Shown: one piece after another, positions 1 to 6,816 of the stretch
Layout of the letters: every line of letters starts with the position of its first letter
Position numbering within the stretch: the first letter of the stretch is position 1
Assembly (NCBI GenBank): GCA_964423785.1
Contig: CAYRGZ010000048.1
Coordinates: forward strand, 1-16,543
DNA: 16,543 nt
Source: S012-135 sp964423785
GTDB taxonomy: Bacteria > Desulfobacterota > Desulfobulbia > Desulfobulbales > S012-135
Reading direction: 5' to 3'
Notes under the pieces: generated by a model
Seen by the model: only the letters and a program-made list of their open reading frames with translations
Databases searched by the model: none
Told to the model about the DNA's origin: nothing
Position numbers and translations under genes: made by a program

Positions 1-4
1 TCGT

Positions 5-102
5 CCGCCGACCGGGGGCGGTCGGCGGTGGTACAGCCTGGTGCCTTTGGGCCGACCTCCTGGGGCATGCCGTCAGGATTTTCAATGGATCGATAGAGGA
101 GG
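5..102 (+). promoter_or_regulatory. Structured leader at window edge, possible 3' part of a riboswitch-like control region
   Basis: Seen: a perfect 9-bp stem CCGCCGACC (5-13) / GGTCGGCGG (20-28) with a 6-nt loop and no following T run, so it is not a standard terminator. CCTCCT at 56-61 is exactly complementary to the ribosome binding site AGGAGG at 97-102. CCTG (37-40) can pair with CAGG (74-77), and TGCC (42-45) with GGCA (64-67), which would compete for the same stretch. Inference: this could be the expression platform of a translational switch controlling the operon. A cobalamin riboswitch would be the natural candidate in this context, but no B12-box or other conserved aptamer core is recognisable here; an aptamer would have to lie upstream of position 1. 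Confidence 0.35.
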
Positions 103-107
103 CAAGT

Positions 108-197
108 ATGGCACAGCGATACGACCGGCATAACTTGTTCGGAGTCTGCGACTGGGATCTCTTTCAGGTGGCCATGCGTCGCGCCCTTCGGAGATGA
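108..197 (+). CDS. Small ORF, 29 residues, unknown function
   Basis: The ORF starts with ATG at 108 after an excellent ribosome binding site (AGGAGG at 97-102, 5 nt spacing) and ends with TGA at 195-197, 4 nt before the next gene starts. The peptide begins MAQRYDRHNLFGVCDWDLF and ends in a basic tail (MRRALRR). It has no membrane segment, signal peptide or domain I recognise. The ribosome binding site of the following membrane protein (CGGAG, 189-193) lies inside its last codons, so the two would be translationally coupled. It could be a real small protein or a leader peptide. The good initiation site favours translation; nothing shows function. Confidence 0.45.
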   Translation: MAQRYDRHNLFGVCDWDLFQVAMRRALRR

Positions 198-201
198 AGT
201 C

Positions 202-1167
202 ATGCCGGCGGTGGATGTCGCCGACCTGTGGCGCGGCTTGGGGTGGCCGCTCTGCCGCCTGCTCTTTTTCGTCTCCCTGGGCATTCTGGTTGGCAACTTC
301 ATCGAGGCGTTGAACTGGACCCGGGAGGTGGCGCGGCTGGCCCGGCCACTCATCCGGATCGGCCGGCTGTCCGACGTCACCGGCGCCAGTTTCGCCATGG
401 CCTTTTTTTCCGGCGTGGCCTCCAATACCATGCTGGCCGAGGCCTATGACCAGGGGCGTCTGGGCAAACGGGAACTGGTGCTCGCCAACCTGTTCAACAG
501 CCTGCCCCGGTTTTTCTTGCACCTGCCGACGGTTTTCTTCCTCACCGCCCCCCTCATCGGTGGCGCGGCCGTCTATTACGTCGGCATAACCCTCACCGCC
601 GCCCTGCTGCAGACCCTGGCGGTGGTGCTCCTTGGCCGGCTGCTGCTCGCCGGCACCTCCACCGGCCCGGCGGCGTCGGTGGTGCCGAAGACCGAATCCG
701 TCACCGTGTCCGAGGCCCTGGCCAAGGCCTGGCGCCGCTTCCAGCGCCGCATCGGCCGGATCCTGCGGTACACGGTGCCGATTTATACGGGCTTCTATCT
801 CCTGAACCGGGCCGGGGTGTTCCATCGGGTGGAGACCTTTCTTGCCGACCATCTCGCCTGGCTCGCCTGGCTGAAGCCGCAGGCCATGGGTATCATCGCC
901 CTGCATGTCGGCGCCGAGTTCGCCGCCGGCTTGGCCGCCGCCGGCGCCTTGCTCGATCAGGCGAGCCTGGACGTGCGGGACGTGGTCCTCGCCCTCCTGG
1001 TCGGCAACGTGCTCTCCACTCCCATGCGGGCGATCCGGCACCAGTTTCCGTACTACGCCGGTATCTACCCGACCCGCCTGGCGATGGAACTCATCGTCTA
1101 CAGCCAGTCCTTTCGGGTGGTGGCGGTGGTGGCGGCCGGGGCGGTGTATTTTTTTGTGAGTCGCTGA
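202..1167 (+). CDS. Nucleoside recognition (Gate) domain membrane protein
   Basis: A 321-residue polytopic membrane protein with hydrophobic segments around residues 16-34, 100-150 (two or more helices), 190-205, 225-250, 262-285 and 300-320. It contains the small-residue-rich motif FFSGVASNTMLAEAY (about 68-82) and a second similar half (GNVLSTPMRAIRHQFPYYAGIYP). This pattern fits the nucleoside-recognition/Gate family, whose domain is also found in FeoB and SpmA/SpmB. The family name does not prove nucleoside binding. It starts at ATG 202 after CGGAG; its TGA is followed by the next ATG after 1 nt. It leads a corrinoid uptake and synthesis operon, so a role in moving cobalt, a corrinoid or a precursor across the inner membrane is a reasonable inference. 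The substrate is not known from the sequence. Confidence 0.8.
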   Translation: MPAVDVADLWRGLGWPLCRLLFFVSLGILVGNFIEALNWTREVARLARPLIRIGRLSDVTGASFAMAFFSGVASNTMLAEAYDQGRLGKRELVLANLFNSLPRFFLHLPTVFFLTAPLIGGAAVYYVGITLTAALLQTLAVVLLGRLLLAGTSTGPAASVVPKTESVTVSEALAKAWRRFQRRIGRILRYTVPIYTGFYLLNRAGVFHRVETFLADHLAWLAWLKPQAMGIIALHVGAEFAAGLAAAGALLDQASLDVRDVVLALLVGNVLSTPMRAIRHQFPYYAGIYPTRLAMELIVYSQSFRVVAVVAAGAVYFFVSR

Positions 1168-1168
1168 C

Positions 1169-1717
1169 ATGGCTATACGAGGATGGTTGCGGAAAATCCA
1201 CCGCTGGGTGGGACTGTTTTGTTTCGGGCTCGTGGTGTTCTACTGTGTCACCGGCATTGCCCTCAACCACCGGCGGGATTTCGACTACTTCCTGGATCGA
1301 TTCCGAACCACGCAGCCGCTCGCCGCGCCGATGGACACCACCGCCCTGACTAATCTCCTCGATCGGCTGGCGGCCTTGACCGGTGAGGACCGGCCGCCCA
1401 CCGTGGTGAAGATCACCCCGGACGGCACCGTGGCGCTCCTGTACGGGTCGCACGGTGTGGTCACCTACCGGTTCGCCGCCGGTTCCTCGGTGATGGAACG
1501 GATCGAGAAACGGCCGTGGCAACCGTGGACGCTGCTCAACCGGTTCCACAAGGTGGCCGGTACCAGAACCCTCTGGTTGATGGTGGCCGATGTTGCCGCC
1601 GCCGGCCTGATTCTGGTCTCCATCACCGGCTTGTTCGTGCTGCGCTACCGACGGCTGGACTGGCTGCTTCTGGCCGGTGGGTTGGTGCTGGTGCTGGGAT
1701 GTGTGGTCGGGTTATGA
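1169..1717 (+). CDS. PepSY-associated transmembrane protein
   Basis: A 182-residue protein with an N-terminal motif LRKIHRWVGLF (residues 7-17) leading into a first membrane helix (about 13-33), an extracytoplasmic stretch (about 35-125) and two C-terminal helices (about 133-157 and 163-181). The histidine-tryptophan motif before helix 1 and the helix arrangement are typical of PepSY-associated membrane proteins, some of which sit beside siderophore or metal uptake genes and are thought to take part in reduction of the imported complex. His11, His34 and His127 are candidate haem or metal ligands, which is inference. It starts 1 nt after the upstream stop, and its TGA overlaps the start of the permease as ATGA (1714-1717), so it is part of the same translationally coupled operon. 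Confidence 0.72.
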   Translation: MAIRGWLRKIHRWVGLFCFGLVVFYCVTGIALNHRRDFDYFLDRFRTTQPLAAPMDTTALTNLLDRLAALTGEDRPPTVVKITPDGTVALLYGSHGVVTYRFAAGSSVMERIEKRPWQPWTLLNRFHKVAGTRTLWLMVADVAAAGLILVSITGLFVLRYRRLDWLLLAGGLVLVLGCVVGL

Positions 1718-2736
1718 AGGGTCGTTTCCCCCTCGTAGTCGGTGGGCTCCTGGTCGCTTGGCTCATCGGGGTGCTCGTCGCCACCGGTATGGGCTACATT
1801 CCGGTCGGGCCTGCTGCGGTGGCTCGGGTGCTCGGTGCCCGCCTCGCCGGCCATCCCGAATGGCTTGCCGGCATGGACCGGGTGATTCCGCTGGTGGTCT
1901 TCGACGTGCGCCTGCCGCGTATCCTCTGTGCCGCCCTGGTGGGCAGCGGCCTGGCCCTGGCCGGGGTCGTCTACCAGGGGGTGTTGCGCAATCCCTTAGC
2001 CGATCCCTACACCCTGGGGGTGTCCACCGGCGCCGCCTTCGGCGCCGCCGTGGCCTTGCTGTGCAACATCGACGCCGTGGCCTCCCTGTCGGTGCCGGTC
2101 TTTGCTTTTGCCGGCGCGGTGGGTGTGTTGGCCATCGTGTTGTGGCTCGCTTCCTTCGACGGCCGTGTGCACGCCAACACCCTGATCTTGGCCGGCATCG
2201 TCGTGGGGGCCATCCTGGCGGCCGGCATCAGTTTCTTGAAGTACCTGGCCGACGAGCAGGTATCGGTGATCATCTTCTGGCTCATGGGCAGTTTCGCCTC
2301 CCGCTCCTGGGTGCACGTCGGCGTCGTCCTGGTGGCGGTGCTGGTCGGCGGGGCGGTGATCTTCTATTACGGCCGCGATCTCGACATCCTGTCGCTCGGC
2401 GACCGCAGCGCCGAATCCCTGGGCCTCGACGCCGCCCGGGTACGGCGGCGGCTCCTGGTCGCCGCCTCCCTGGTGGCGGCGGTCTGCGTGTCAGTCTCCG
2501 GCATCATCGGCTTCGTCGGCCTCATCGTGCCGCATCTCATGCGGTTCGTAGTCGGGCCGGACAACCGGCGCCTGGCCGTGGTATGTCTGGCCGGCGGCGG
2601 CCTTCTCCTCTTGGCCGCCGATACCGTCAGCCGGGCGGTGTTGCCCCGCGAGGTTCCGGTCGGCGTGCTCACCGCCCTCTTGGGCGGGCCGTTTTTCTGC
2701 TACCTCTTTCGGCGCCGGGGAGGATTCCGTGGCTAG
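1714..2736 (+). CDS. FecCD/BtuC-type ABC transporter permease
   Basis: A 340-residue integral membrane permease of the FecCD family (BtuC, FhuB, FecD). It shows the conserved RLPRI (66-70), GLALAGVVYQGVLRNPLADP (79-98) and TLGVSTGAAFGA (100-111) motifs and the cytoplasmic coupling-helix region GFVGLIVPHLMR near residue 270, with about ten hydrophobic helices. The start at ATG 1714 overlaps the stop of the PepSY gene; the frame stays open further upstream, but that part is out of register with the family. It should form the membrane channel with the ATPase encoded next, whose GTG start overlaps its end by 8 bp. Family members carry vitamin B12, haem or ferric siderophores. The position before cbiA favours a corrinoid or cobalt complex, but the sequence alone does not decide. 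Confidence 0.92.
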   Translation: MKGRFPLVVGGLLVAWLIGVLVATGMGYIPVGPAAVARVLGARLAGHPEWLAGMDRVIPLVVFDVRLPRILCAALVGSGLALAGVVYQGVLRNPLADPYTLGVSTGAAFGAAVALLCNIDAVASLSVPVFAFAGAVGVLAIVLWLASFDGRVHANTLILAGIVVGAILAAGISFLKYLADEQVSVIIFWLMGSFASRSWVHVGVVLVAVLVGGAVIFYYGRDLDILSLGDRSAESLGLDAARVRRRLLVAASLVAAVCVSVSGIIGFVGLIVPHLMRFVVGPDNRRLAVVCLAGGGLLLLAADTVSRAVLPREVPVGVLTALLGGPFFCYLFRRRGGFRG

Positions 2737-3541
2737 CAGGGGGTGGCAGCTTCGCGATGTCGCCTATCGGTACGGCGCCATCGACGCCCTGAACGGGGTG
2801 AGCGGGGAGCTGGTGCCCGGCGTCTTCCACGGGATCATCGGCCCGAACGGCAGCGGCAAGACGACGTTGGTGGATTTGCTTCTCGGCCTGCGTCGGCCGA
2901 GCCGCGGCGAGGTCCTCTTCGACGGTGTGCCGGTGCACCGGTACGGCCGGGCCGCGCTCGCCCGGCGGATGGCCCTGGTGCCGCAGGAATTCGGCATCGA
3001 TTTCGATTTCACCGTCCGCGAGGTGGTGATGATGGGCCGCCACCCGTACCTGCCGCGTTTCGGCGCGCCCACCGCCGCCGACCGGCGGGCCGTGGATCGG
3101 GCCATGGTCATGCTCGATATCGCCGCCTTTGCCGACCGGCCGATCACCGAGCTGTCCGGCGGCGAGAAGCAGCGGGTGGTGGTGGCGCGGGCCCTGGCCC
3201 AGGATACGCCGTATCTGCTCTTGGACGAGGCCACCGCCAATCTGGACATCCGGCATACCCTGCAGATCTTGTCCGGTGTGCGGCGACTGGTGACCGAGGC
3301 GGGCCGGACCGTTGTGGCGGTCCTGCATGACTGTAATCTCGCCGCTGCCTTTTGCGACCGGCTCCTCGTCCTGCACCGGGGGGGGCTTGCGGCCTGCGGT
3401 CCGGTGGATGCCGTGTTGACCCCGGAGTTGTTCGAACGGGTTTTCGGGGTGCGGGTCCGGTTGCGGCACGACGACGGCAGGTTGCGGCTCGACTTCGATG
3501 GAGTCGTGGACAGGGATTCGTTCGACGGGTGTGTGCAATGA
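2729..3541 (+). CDS. ABC transporter ATP-binding protein (FecE/BtuD type)
   Basis: A 270-residue cytoplasmic ATPase with all motifs intact: Walker A GPNGSGKT (38-45), Q-loop Gln86 in ALVPQEFG, ABC signature LSGGEKQRV (142-150), Walker B YLLLDE (162-167), D-loop NLD (171-173) and switch His200 in AVLHD. It energises import through the permease encoded immediately upstream. Translation starts at GTG 2729, preceded by GGGGAGGA, and overlaps the permease stop by 8 bp. The stop overlaps the ATG of the substrate-binding protein as ATGA. Length and motif order match FecE/BtuD/HmuV proteins. The transported ligand is inferred only from the neighbouring cobalamin genes. Confidence 0.93.
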   Translation: MASRGWQLRDVAYRYGAIDALNGVSGELVPGVFHGIIGPNGSGKTTLVDLLLGLRRPSRGEVLFDGVPVHRYGRAALARRMALVPQEFGIDFDFTVREVVMMGRHPYLPRFGAPTAADRRAVDRAMVMLDIAAFADRPITELSGGEKQRVVVARALAQDTPYLLLDEATANLDIRHTLQILSGVRRLVTEAGRTVVAVLHDCNLAAAFCDRLLVLHRGGLAACGPVDAVLTPELFERVFGVRVRLRHDDGRLRLDFDGVVDRDSFDGCVQ

Positions 3542-4494
3542 TGCATAGTGTGAAATCAGCCGCGGTCGGGATCCGTTTTCTTGTCTGGTGCCTGGTGGTC
3601 GCGCTTTTGCCGATGTCGGTGACGGCCGGCACCCTGATCGACGCCGACGGCCGCAAGATCCGGTTCGAGCGGCCGTTTGCGCGGATCATCTCCCTGTACC
3701 CGGCCCACACGGAAAACTGCTTCGCCCTCGGGCTCGACCAGGAGATCATCGGCATCGGCCGTTCCGACGATTATCCACCCGGCAAGGTCGCGAGCAAGAA
3801 GCGCTACAGTTACCGGGAGGATGCCGAACGGATCATCGCCGCCCGGCCAGATCTCGTTCTCGTCCGGCCGATGATCAGCCGCGCGTATCCCGCCTTTATC
3901 GACAAGCTGCAGCGGGCCGGGATCACTGTGGTCTCCCTACAGCCGCGGTCGGTGCCCGAGATGTTCGCCTACTGGCGGGATCTCGGTGCGCTCACCGGTC
4001 GCCGGTCCCAGGCGGAAGCCATGATCGAGCGGTTCGAGCGGGAACTTGCCGCGGTGGGGGCCAAGGTCGCGGCCATTCCGGTTGCGGCCCGCAAGCGGGT
4101 CTATTTCGAGGCCATCCACCGCAAGATGAAGACCTTTGCGCCGACGAGCATGGCGATCTTCTGCCTGGAGTCTGCCGGCGGCATCAACGTGGCGGCCGAC
4201 GCACGATCGGTGCGGGGAACCAATATTGCCGCCTACGGCAAGGAACGCATCCTGGCCCATGGCGACGAGATCGACGTCTTTCTGGCCCAGGTCGGCCGCA
4301 TGAACCCGGTGACGAAGGAAGAGATTCTCTCCGAGCCCGGTTTTGCCGCCATTGCCGCGGTGCGGCGGGGAGCGGTGTACCTGATCGACGAGCGGCAGGT
4401 CAGCCGGCCCACCCTGCGCCTCTTGGACGGCATCGTCACCATCGCCGCCATCCTCTATCCCGATCGGTTCTCCGCCCTGCCGGAGGGTAACTGA
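3538..4494 (+). CDS. Periplasmic substrate-binding protein of the corrinoid/metal-chelate ABC transporter (BtuF-like)
   Basis: A 318-residue exported protein. Residues 1-30 form a signal peptide: basic start, hydrophobic core around 14-25 and a likely signal peptidase I cut after SVTA (residue 30). There is no lipobox cysteine, so it should be a soluble periplasmic protein. The mature part follows the two-lobed TroA/BtuF-type fold: RIISLYPAHTENCFALGL in the first lobe, then IIAARPDLVLVRP, a long linking helix near LERFERELAAVG-like sequence, and a C-terminal lobe with GRMNPVTKEEILSEPGFAAI and GAVYLIDE. It starts at ATG 3538, overlapping the ATPase stop; a second ATG follows directly. It captures the ligand for the permease and ATPase just upstream. 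A haem or siderophore ligand is possible; a corrinoid is favoured by context. Confidence 0.85.
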   Translation: MMHSVKSAAVGIRFLVWCLVVALLPMSVTAGTLIDADGRKIRFERPFARIISLYPAHTENCFALGLDQEIIGIGRSDDYPPGKVASKKRYSYREDAERIIAARPDLVLVRPMISRAYPAFIDKLQRAGITVVSLQPRSVPEMFAYWRDLGALTGRRSQAEAMIERFERELAAVGAKVAAIPVAARKRVYFEAIHRKMKTFAPTSMAIFCLESAGGINVAADARSVRGTNIAAYGKERILAHGDEIDVFLAQVGRMNPVTKEEILSEPGFAAIAAVRRGAVYLIDERQVSRPTLRLLDGIVTIAAILYPDRFSALPEGN

Positions 4495-4691
4495 TCACGG
4501 GGTACCCCTCACGTATGCCGGAGTCACGGCCTTGCAGGCCGGGTATGTGGTTACAGGGTGCCCCAGATGCAAGGAAGAAGCCCGCGCAGCGTACTGGGAG
4601 CTACGTAAGCGGGCTGATGACGCCGCAGGTGGTGAGCGAAGCGAATGACCGGATGGGGTGCCATGTGACCACATACGCCGGAGGAGCACTG
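4495..4691 (+). promoter_or_regulatory. Gene-free, highly structured leader of cbiA
   Basis: This 197-bp stretch holds no convincing gene. From 5' to 3' it contains a perfect palindrome GGGGTACCCC (4499-4508), a short GGCC hairpin (4528-4540), and a long imperfect stem between 4539-4564 and 4655-4681, about 26 bp with several G-T pairs, enclosing a second stem AGCCCGC (4579-4585) / GCGGGCT (4609-4615). The segment at 4510-4523 is a near-direct repeat (12 of 14) of 4670-4683, so the middle arm at 4539-4550 can pair with either. The downstream partner runs into the cbiA ribosome binding site GGAGGAG (4680-4686). This looks like a mutually exclusive structure controlling cbiA translation, or an inserted mobile element; no known riboswitch core was recognised. 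Confidence 0.45.
4628..4651 (+). repeat. 24-bp dispersed repeat, copy 1
   Basis: The 24 nt beginning GGTGGTGAGCGAAGCGAATG and ending ACCG recur in inverted orientation at 12534-12557 with a single mismatch (A to C at position 12 of the unit); the match extends one more base (A) on the 5' side. Both copies are intergenic and sit inside structured elements. No function is recognised. Confidence 0.6.
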
Positions 4692-6047
4692 ATGTCCAAA
4701 CCTGTCATGATCATTGCCGGCACCCATTCCGGCTGCGGCAAGACCACCGTCACCCTGGGGCTGATGGCCGCCCTGGTGCGCCGGGGGCTGCGGGTGGCGC
4801 CGGGCAAGTGCGGGCCGGACTTCATCGATCCTAGTCTGCACACGGTGGTCTGCGGTCGGGTGTCCCGCAATCTCGACATCGCCATGTGCGGTTCCGCCTG
4901 GGTGCGGCGCGTTCTCGCCACCCTGGCCACCGGAGCCGACGTGGTGGTGATCGAGGGGGTCATGGGGCTGTTCGACGGCGGGGCGGGGGGCAGCGCCGGC
5001 CTGGCCCGTGAATTCGGCCTGCCGGTAGTCCTGGTGGTGGACGCCCGTTCCAGTGCCGAGTCGGTGGCTGCGGTGGTGCACGGTTTCGCCTCCCTGGAGC
5101 CGCAGGTGCGGGTGGTGGCGGTGCTCTGCAATCGGGTCGGCAGCGCCCGGCACCGGCAGCTCATCGAGGCCGGGCTGACCGGCCGGGATCTGCCGCCGGT
5201 GCTCGGCTGGCTGCCATCCGACGACGAACTCGCCCTGCCGTCCCGTCACCTCGGCCTGTTTACCGCGGCGGACGGCCCCCTGGATGGGGAACGGATCGAC
5301 TGTCTTGCCGCCTGGATCGAGGAAAACGTCGATCTCGACGGGCTGCTTTCCCGTTGCCGGGTGTCCCTACCTGCGGGGAAACCAGTGGATGACGCGGGGA
5401 AACCACGGCCAACAAGCGCTTGCAGGGTAGCGGTGGCCCAGGATGCGGCTTTTTGTTTCTACTATCAGGACAATCTCGACCTGCTCGCCGCGGCCGGCGC
5501 CGAATTGGTGCCGTTCAGTCCCCTCACCGACCAGCGGTTGCCAGAGGGCACCGACGCCGTCTATCTCGGTGGCGGCTACCCGGAACTGTACGCCCGGCAA
5601 CTGGCGGACAACGTCGCCATGCGCCGGGCGATAGCCGACTTCAGCCGGGTCGGAGGCCTGGTCTATGGTGAATGCGGCGGTTTCGTGTACCTCTGCGAGG
5701 GGATCGCGGATGTCCAGGGGCGGTTCTTTCCCATGGCCGGCGTCTTTCCGGTCCGGGCCCGGATGGAGCGACGTCGTGTCGCCCTCGGCTACCGGCAGGC
5801 GGAGTTCCTCGCCGACTGCTGCTTCGGTGTGCGGGGGGAGACCGTCCGGGGCCACGAGTTTCACTATTCTTCCATCGAGCCGATGCCGGCCTCGGTGGAG
5901 CATGTCTTTCGACTGGCGGACGGCGGCCGGGAAGGGTATCGTGTCGCCAACACCTTGGCCGGGTACCTGCACCTGCACCTGGGTTCCCGGCCGGCCGCGG
6001 CCGAAGCCTTCGTGGCCGCGGCCCGGTCTGTTCGTACCAACCGATGA
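4692..6047 (+). CDS. cbiA: Cobyrinate a,c-diamide synthase
   Basis: A 451-residue glutamine- and ATP-dependent amidotransferase that converts cobyrinic acid to the a,c-diamide. The N-terminal dethiobiotin-synthetase-like domain carries the P-loop GTHSGCGKT (10-18), KCGPDFIDPSLH and the IEGVMGLFDG motif. The C-terminal class I glutaminase domain has the nucleophile Cys328 in YGECGGFVYL and the histidine region YLHLHLGS (His427/His429). Start choice: ATG 4692 after GGAGGAG with 5 nt spacing; the frame is open upstream to 4515, but that part lies in the structured leader and has no family similarity. The inter-domain linker holds an in-frame duplicated AGKP unit. Length matches the family. The TGA at 6045-6047 is directly followed by a 109-bp repeat. 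Confidence 0.96.
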   Translation: MSKPVMIIAGTHSGCGKTTVTLGLMAALVRRGLRVAPGKCGPDFIDPSLHTVVCGRVSRNLDIAMCGSAWVRRVLATLATGADVVVIEGVMGLFDGGAGGSAGLAREFGLPVVLVVDARSSAESVAAVVHGFASLEPQVRVVAVLCNRVGSARHRQLIEAGLTGRDLPPVLGWLPSDDELALPSRHLGLFTAADGPLDGERIDCLAAWIEENVDLDGLLSRCRVSLPAGKPVDDAGKPRPTSACRVAVAQDAAFCFYYQDNLDLLAAAGAELVPFSPLTDQRLPEGTDAVYLGGGYPELYARQLADNVAMRRAIADFSRVGGLVYGECGGFVYLCEGIADVQGRFFPMAGVFPVRARMERRRVALGYRQAEFLADCCFGVRGETVRGHEFHYSSIEPMPASVEHVFRLADGGREGYRVANTLAGYLHLHLGSRPAAAEAFVAAARSVRTNR

Positions 6048-6156
6048 TTGATGGAATCGCAAAAACTGCGATTCCATCGAGTTCACGGTGTGTAACCCGT
6101 TGAATTATCGTGTCAGGCCTGCGCCGACTGCGAGTTTTTACGGTTTCATCATGATT
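6048..6156 (+). repeat. 109-bp dispersed repeat with terminal inverted repeats, copy A
   Basis: It begins with TTGATGG directly after the cbiA stop and ends with CATCATGATT. The left end is a perfect 12-bp hairpin, GATGGAATCGCA (6050-6061) / TGCGATTCCATC (6067-6078), with a 5-nt loop. The central core GTTCACGGTGTGTAACCCG is identical in all copies. The right end reads as an imperfect inverted copy of the left end (TGATG..ACCGTAAAAA on the other strand). Length and ends agree with copies at 12400-12508 and 15103-15211. It encodes nothing and resembles a MITE or REP-like element. Confidence 0.9.
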
Positions 6157-6175
6157 AATGAGTAAGGAGTCGTAC

Positions 6176-6805
6176 ATGCCCGCCATCAAGAAGATCGCCC
6201 CCGCCGATATCGAGGCCGAAAGCTTCCGGCTCATCGAAGAGGAGTTGGGGGAGCATACGTTTGATCCGGCCGAGTTCGCCATCGTCCGCCGGGTGATCCA
6301 TGCCACGGCCGATTTCTCCTTTGCCGACAGCATCCGGTTCCATCCCCAGGCCATCGCGGCCGGCATCGCCGCCGTCCGGGCCGGCCGCCACATCCTCACC
6401 GACGTCAACATGGTGGCGGCAGGTATCAACAAGCGCCTGCTCGAACGGTACGGCGGCCGGGTGGTCTGCCGGGTAGGGGCGCCGGGCATTGCCGAGCTGG
6501 CCCGGAAACGGAAGAAGACGAAGACGGAGATCGCCATCGAGCAGGCCATGCTCGACGATATCGGCATCGTGGCCATCGGCAACGCTCCCACTGCGCTCGT
6601 CAAGGTCATCGACATGATCCGTCGCCGGCAGGCCAAGCCGGACCTGGTCGTCGGCGTGCCGGTGGGTTTCGTTAATGCGGCCGAGTCCAAGGAACTGCTG
6701 GCCGAGCAGGATTTTCCGCACATCACCTGCCTCGGCCGGAAGGGGGGCACGCCGGTGGCGGTGGCCGTGGTCAACGCCATTCTCACCCTGGCGGCGGAAG
6801 AGTAG
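6176..6805 (+). CDS. cbiC: Cobalt-precorrin-8 methylmutase
   Basis: A 209-residue enzyme that moves the C-11 methyl group to C-12, giving cobyrinic acid. The catalytic histidine is His42 in RRVIHATADFSF, matching His43 of the CobH family. Other family motifs are TDVNMVAAGI, GNAPTAL and GVPVGFVNAAESKE. ATG 6176 is chosen because AAGGAG (6164-6169) sits 6 nt before it; an in-frame ATG at 6158 would add six residues but lacks a good site. The gene follows repeat copy A by 19 bp, so the repeat separates it from cbiA. Its stop is 11 nt before the proposed cbiD start. Confidence 0.95.
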   Translation: MPAIKKIAPADIEAESFRLIEEELGEHTFDPAEFAIVRRVIHATADFSFADSIRFHPQAIAAGIAAVRAGRHILTDVNMVAAGINKRLLERYGGRVVCRVGAPGIAELARKRKKTKTEIAIEQAMLDDIGIVAIGNAPTALVKVIDMIRRRQAKPDLVVGVPVGFVNAAESKELLAEQDFPHITCLGRKGGTPVAVAVVNAILTLAAEE

Positions 6806-6816
6806 GTTGTTGTCTG

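Noticed and set aside
82..1170. Open frame of about 360 codons on the - strand opposite the Gate-domain gene
   Set aside because: Translation is His/Gly/Gln-rich low complexity, while the + strand encodes a coherent membrane protein with a good start and operon spacing.
1516..1713. N-terminal extension of the permease frame
   Set aside because: The frame is open upstream within the PepSY gene, but that part gives Gly/Arg-rich shadow sequence; the ATG at 1714 gives the normal family N-terminus.
4515..4691. N-terminal extension of CbiA, or a small gene in the leader
   Set aside because: The region is dominated by inverted repeats and encodes nothing like CbiA; the ATG at 4692 has the ribosome binding site and starts just before the P-loop.
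4495..4691. Cobalamin riboswitch in the cbiA leader
   Set aside because: The structure is suggestive, but the conserved cobalamin aptamer segments (such as GCCACTG and the B12 box) are not recognisable, so it is reported only as a structured leader.
5373..5405. CRISPR-like GCGGGGAAACC units
   Set aside because: Only two 12-bp units 21 bp apart inside a coding frame; no array, no spacers and no cas genes.
6050..6078. Repeat hairpin as a rho-independent terminator
   Set aside because: The stem is followed by GAGTTCACGG, not by a T run, and the T run at the right end of the repeat follows only a weak stem.
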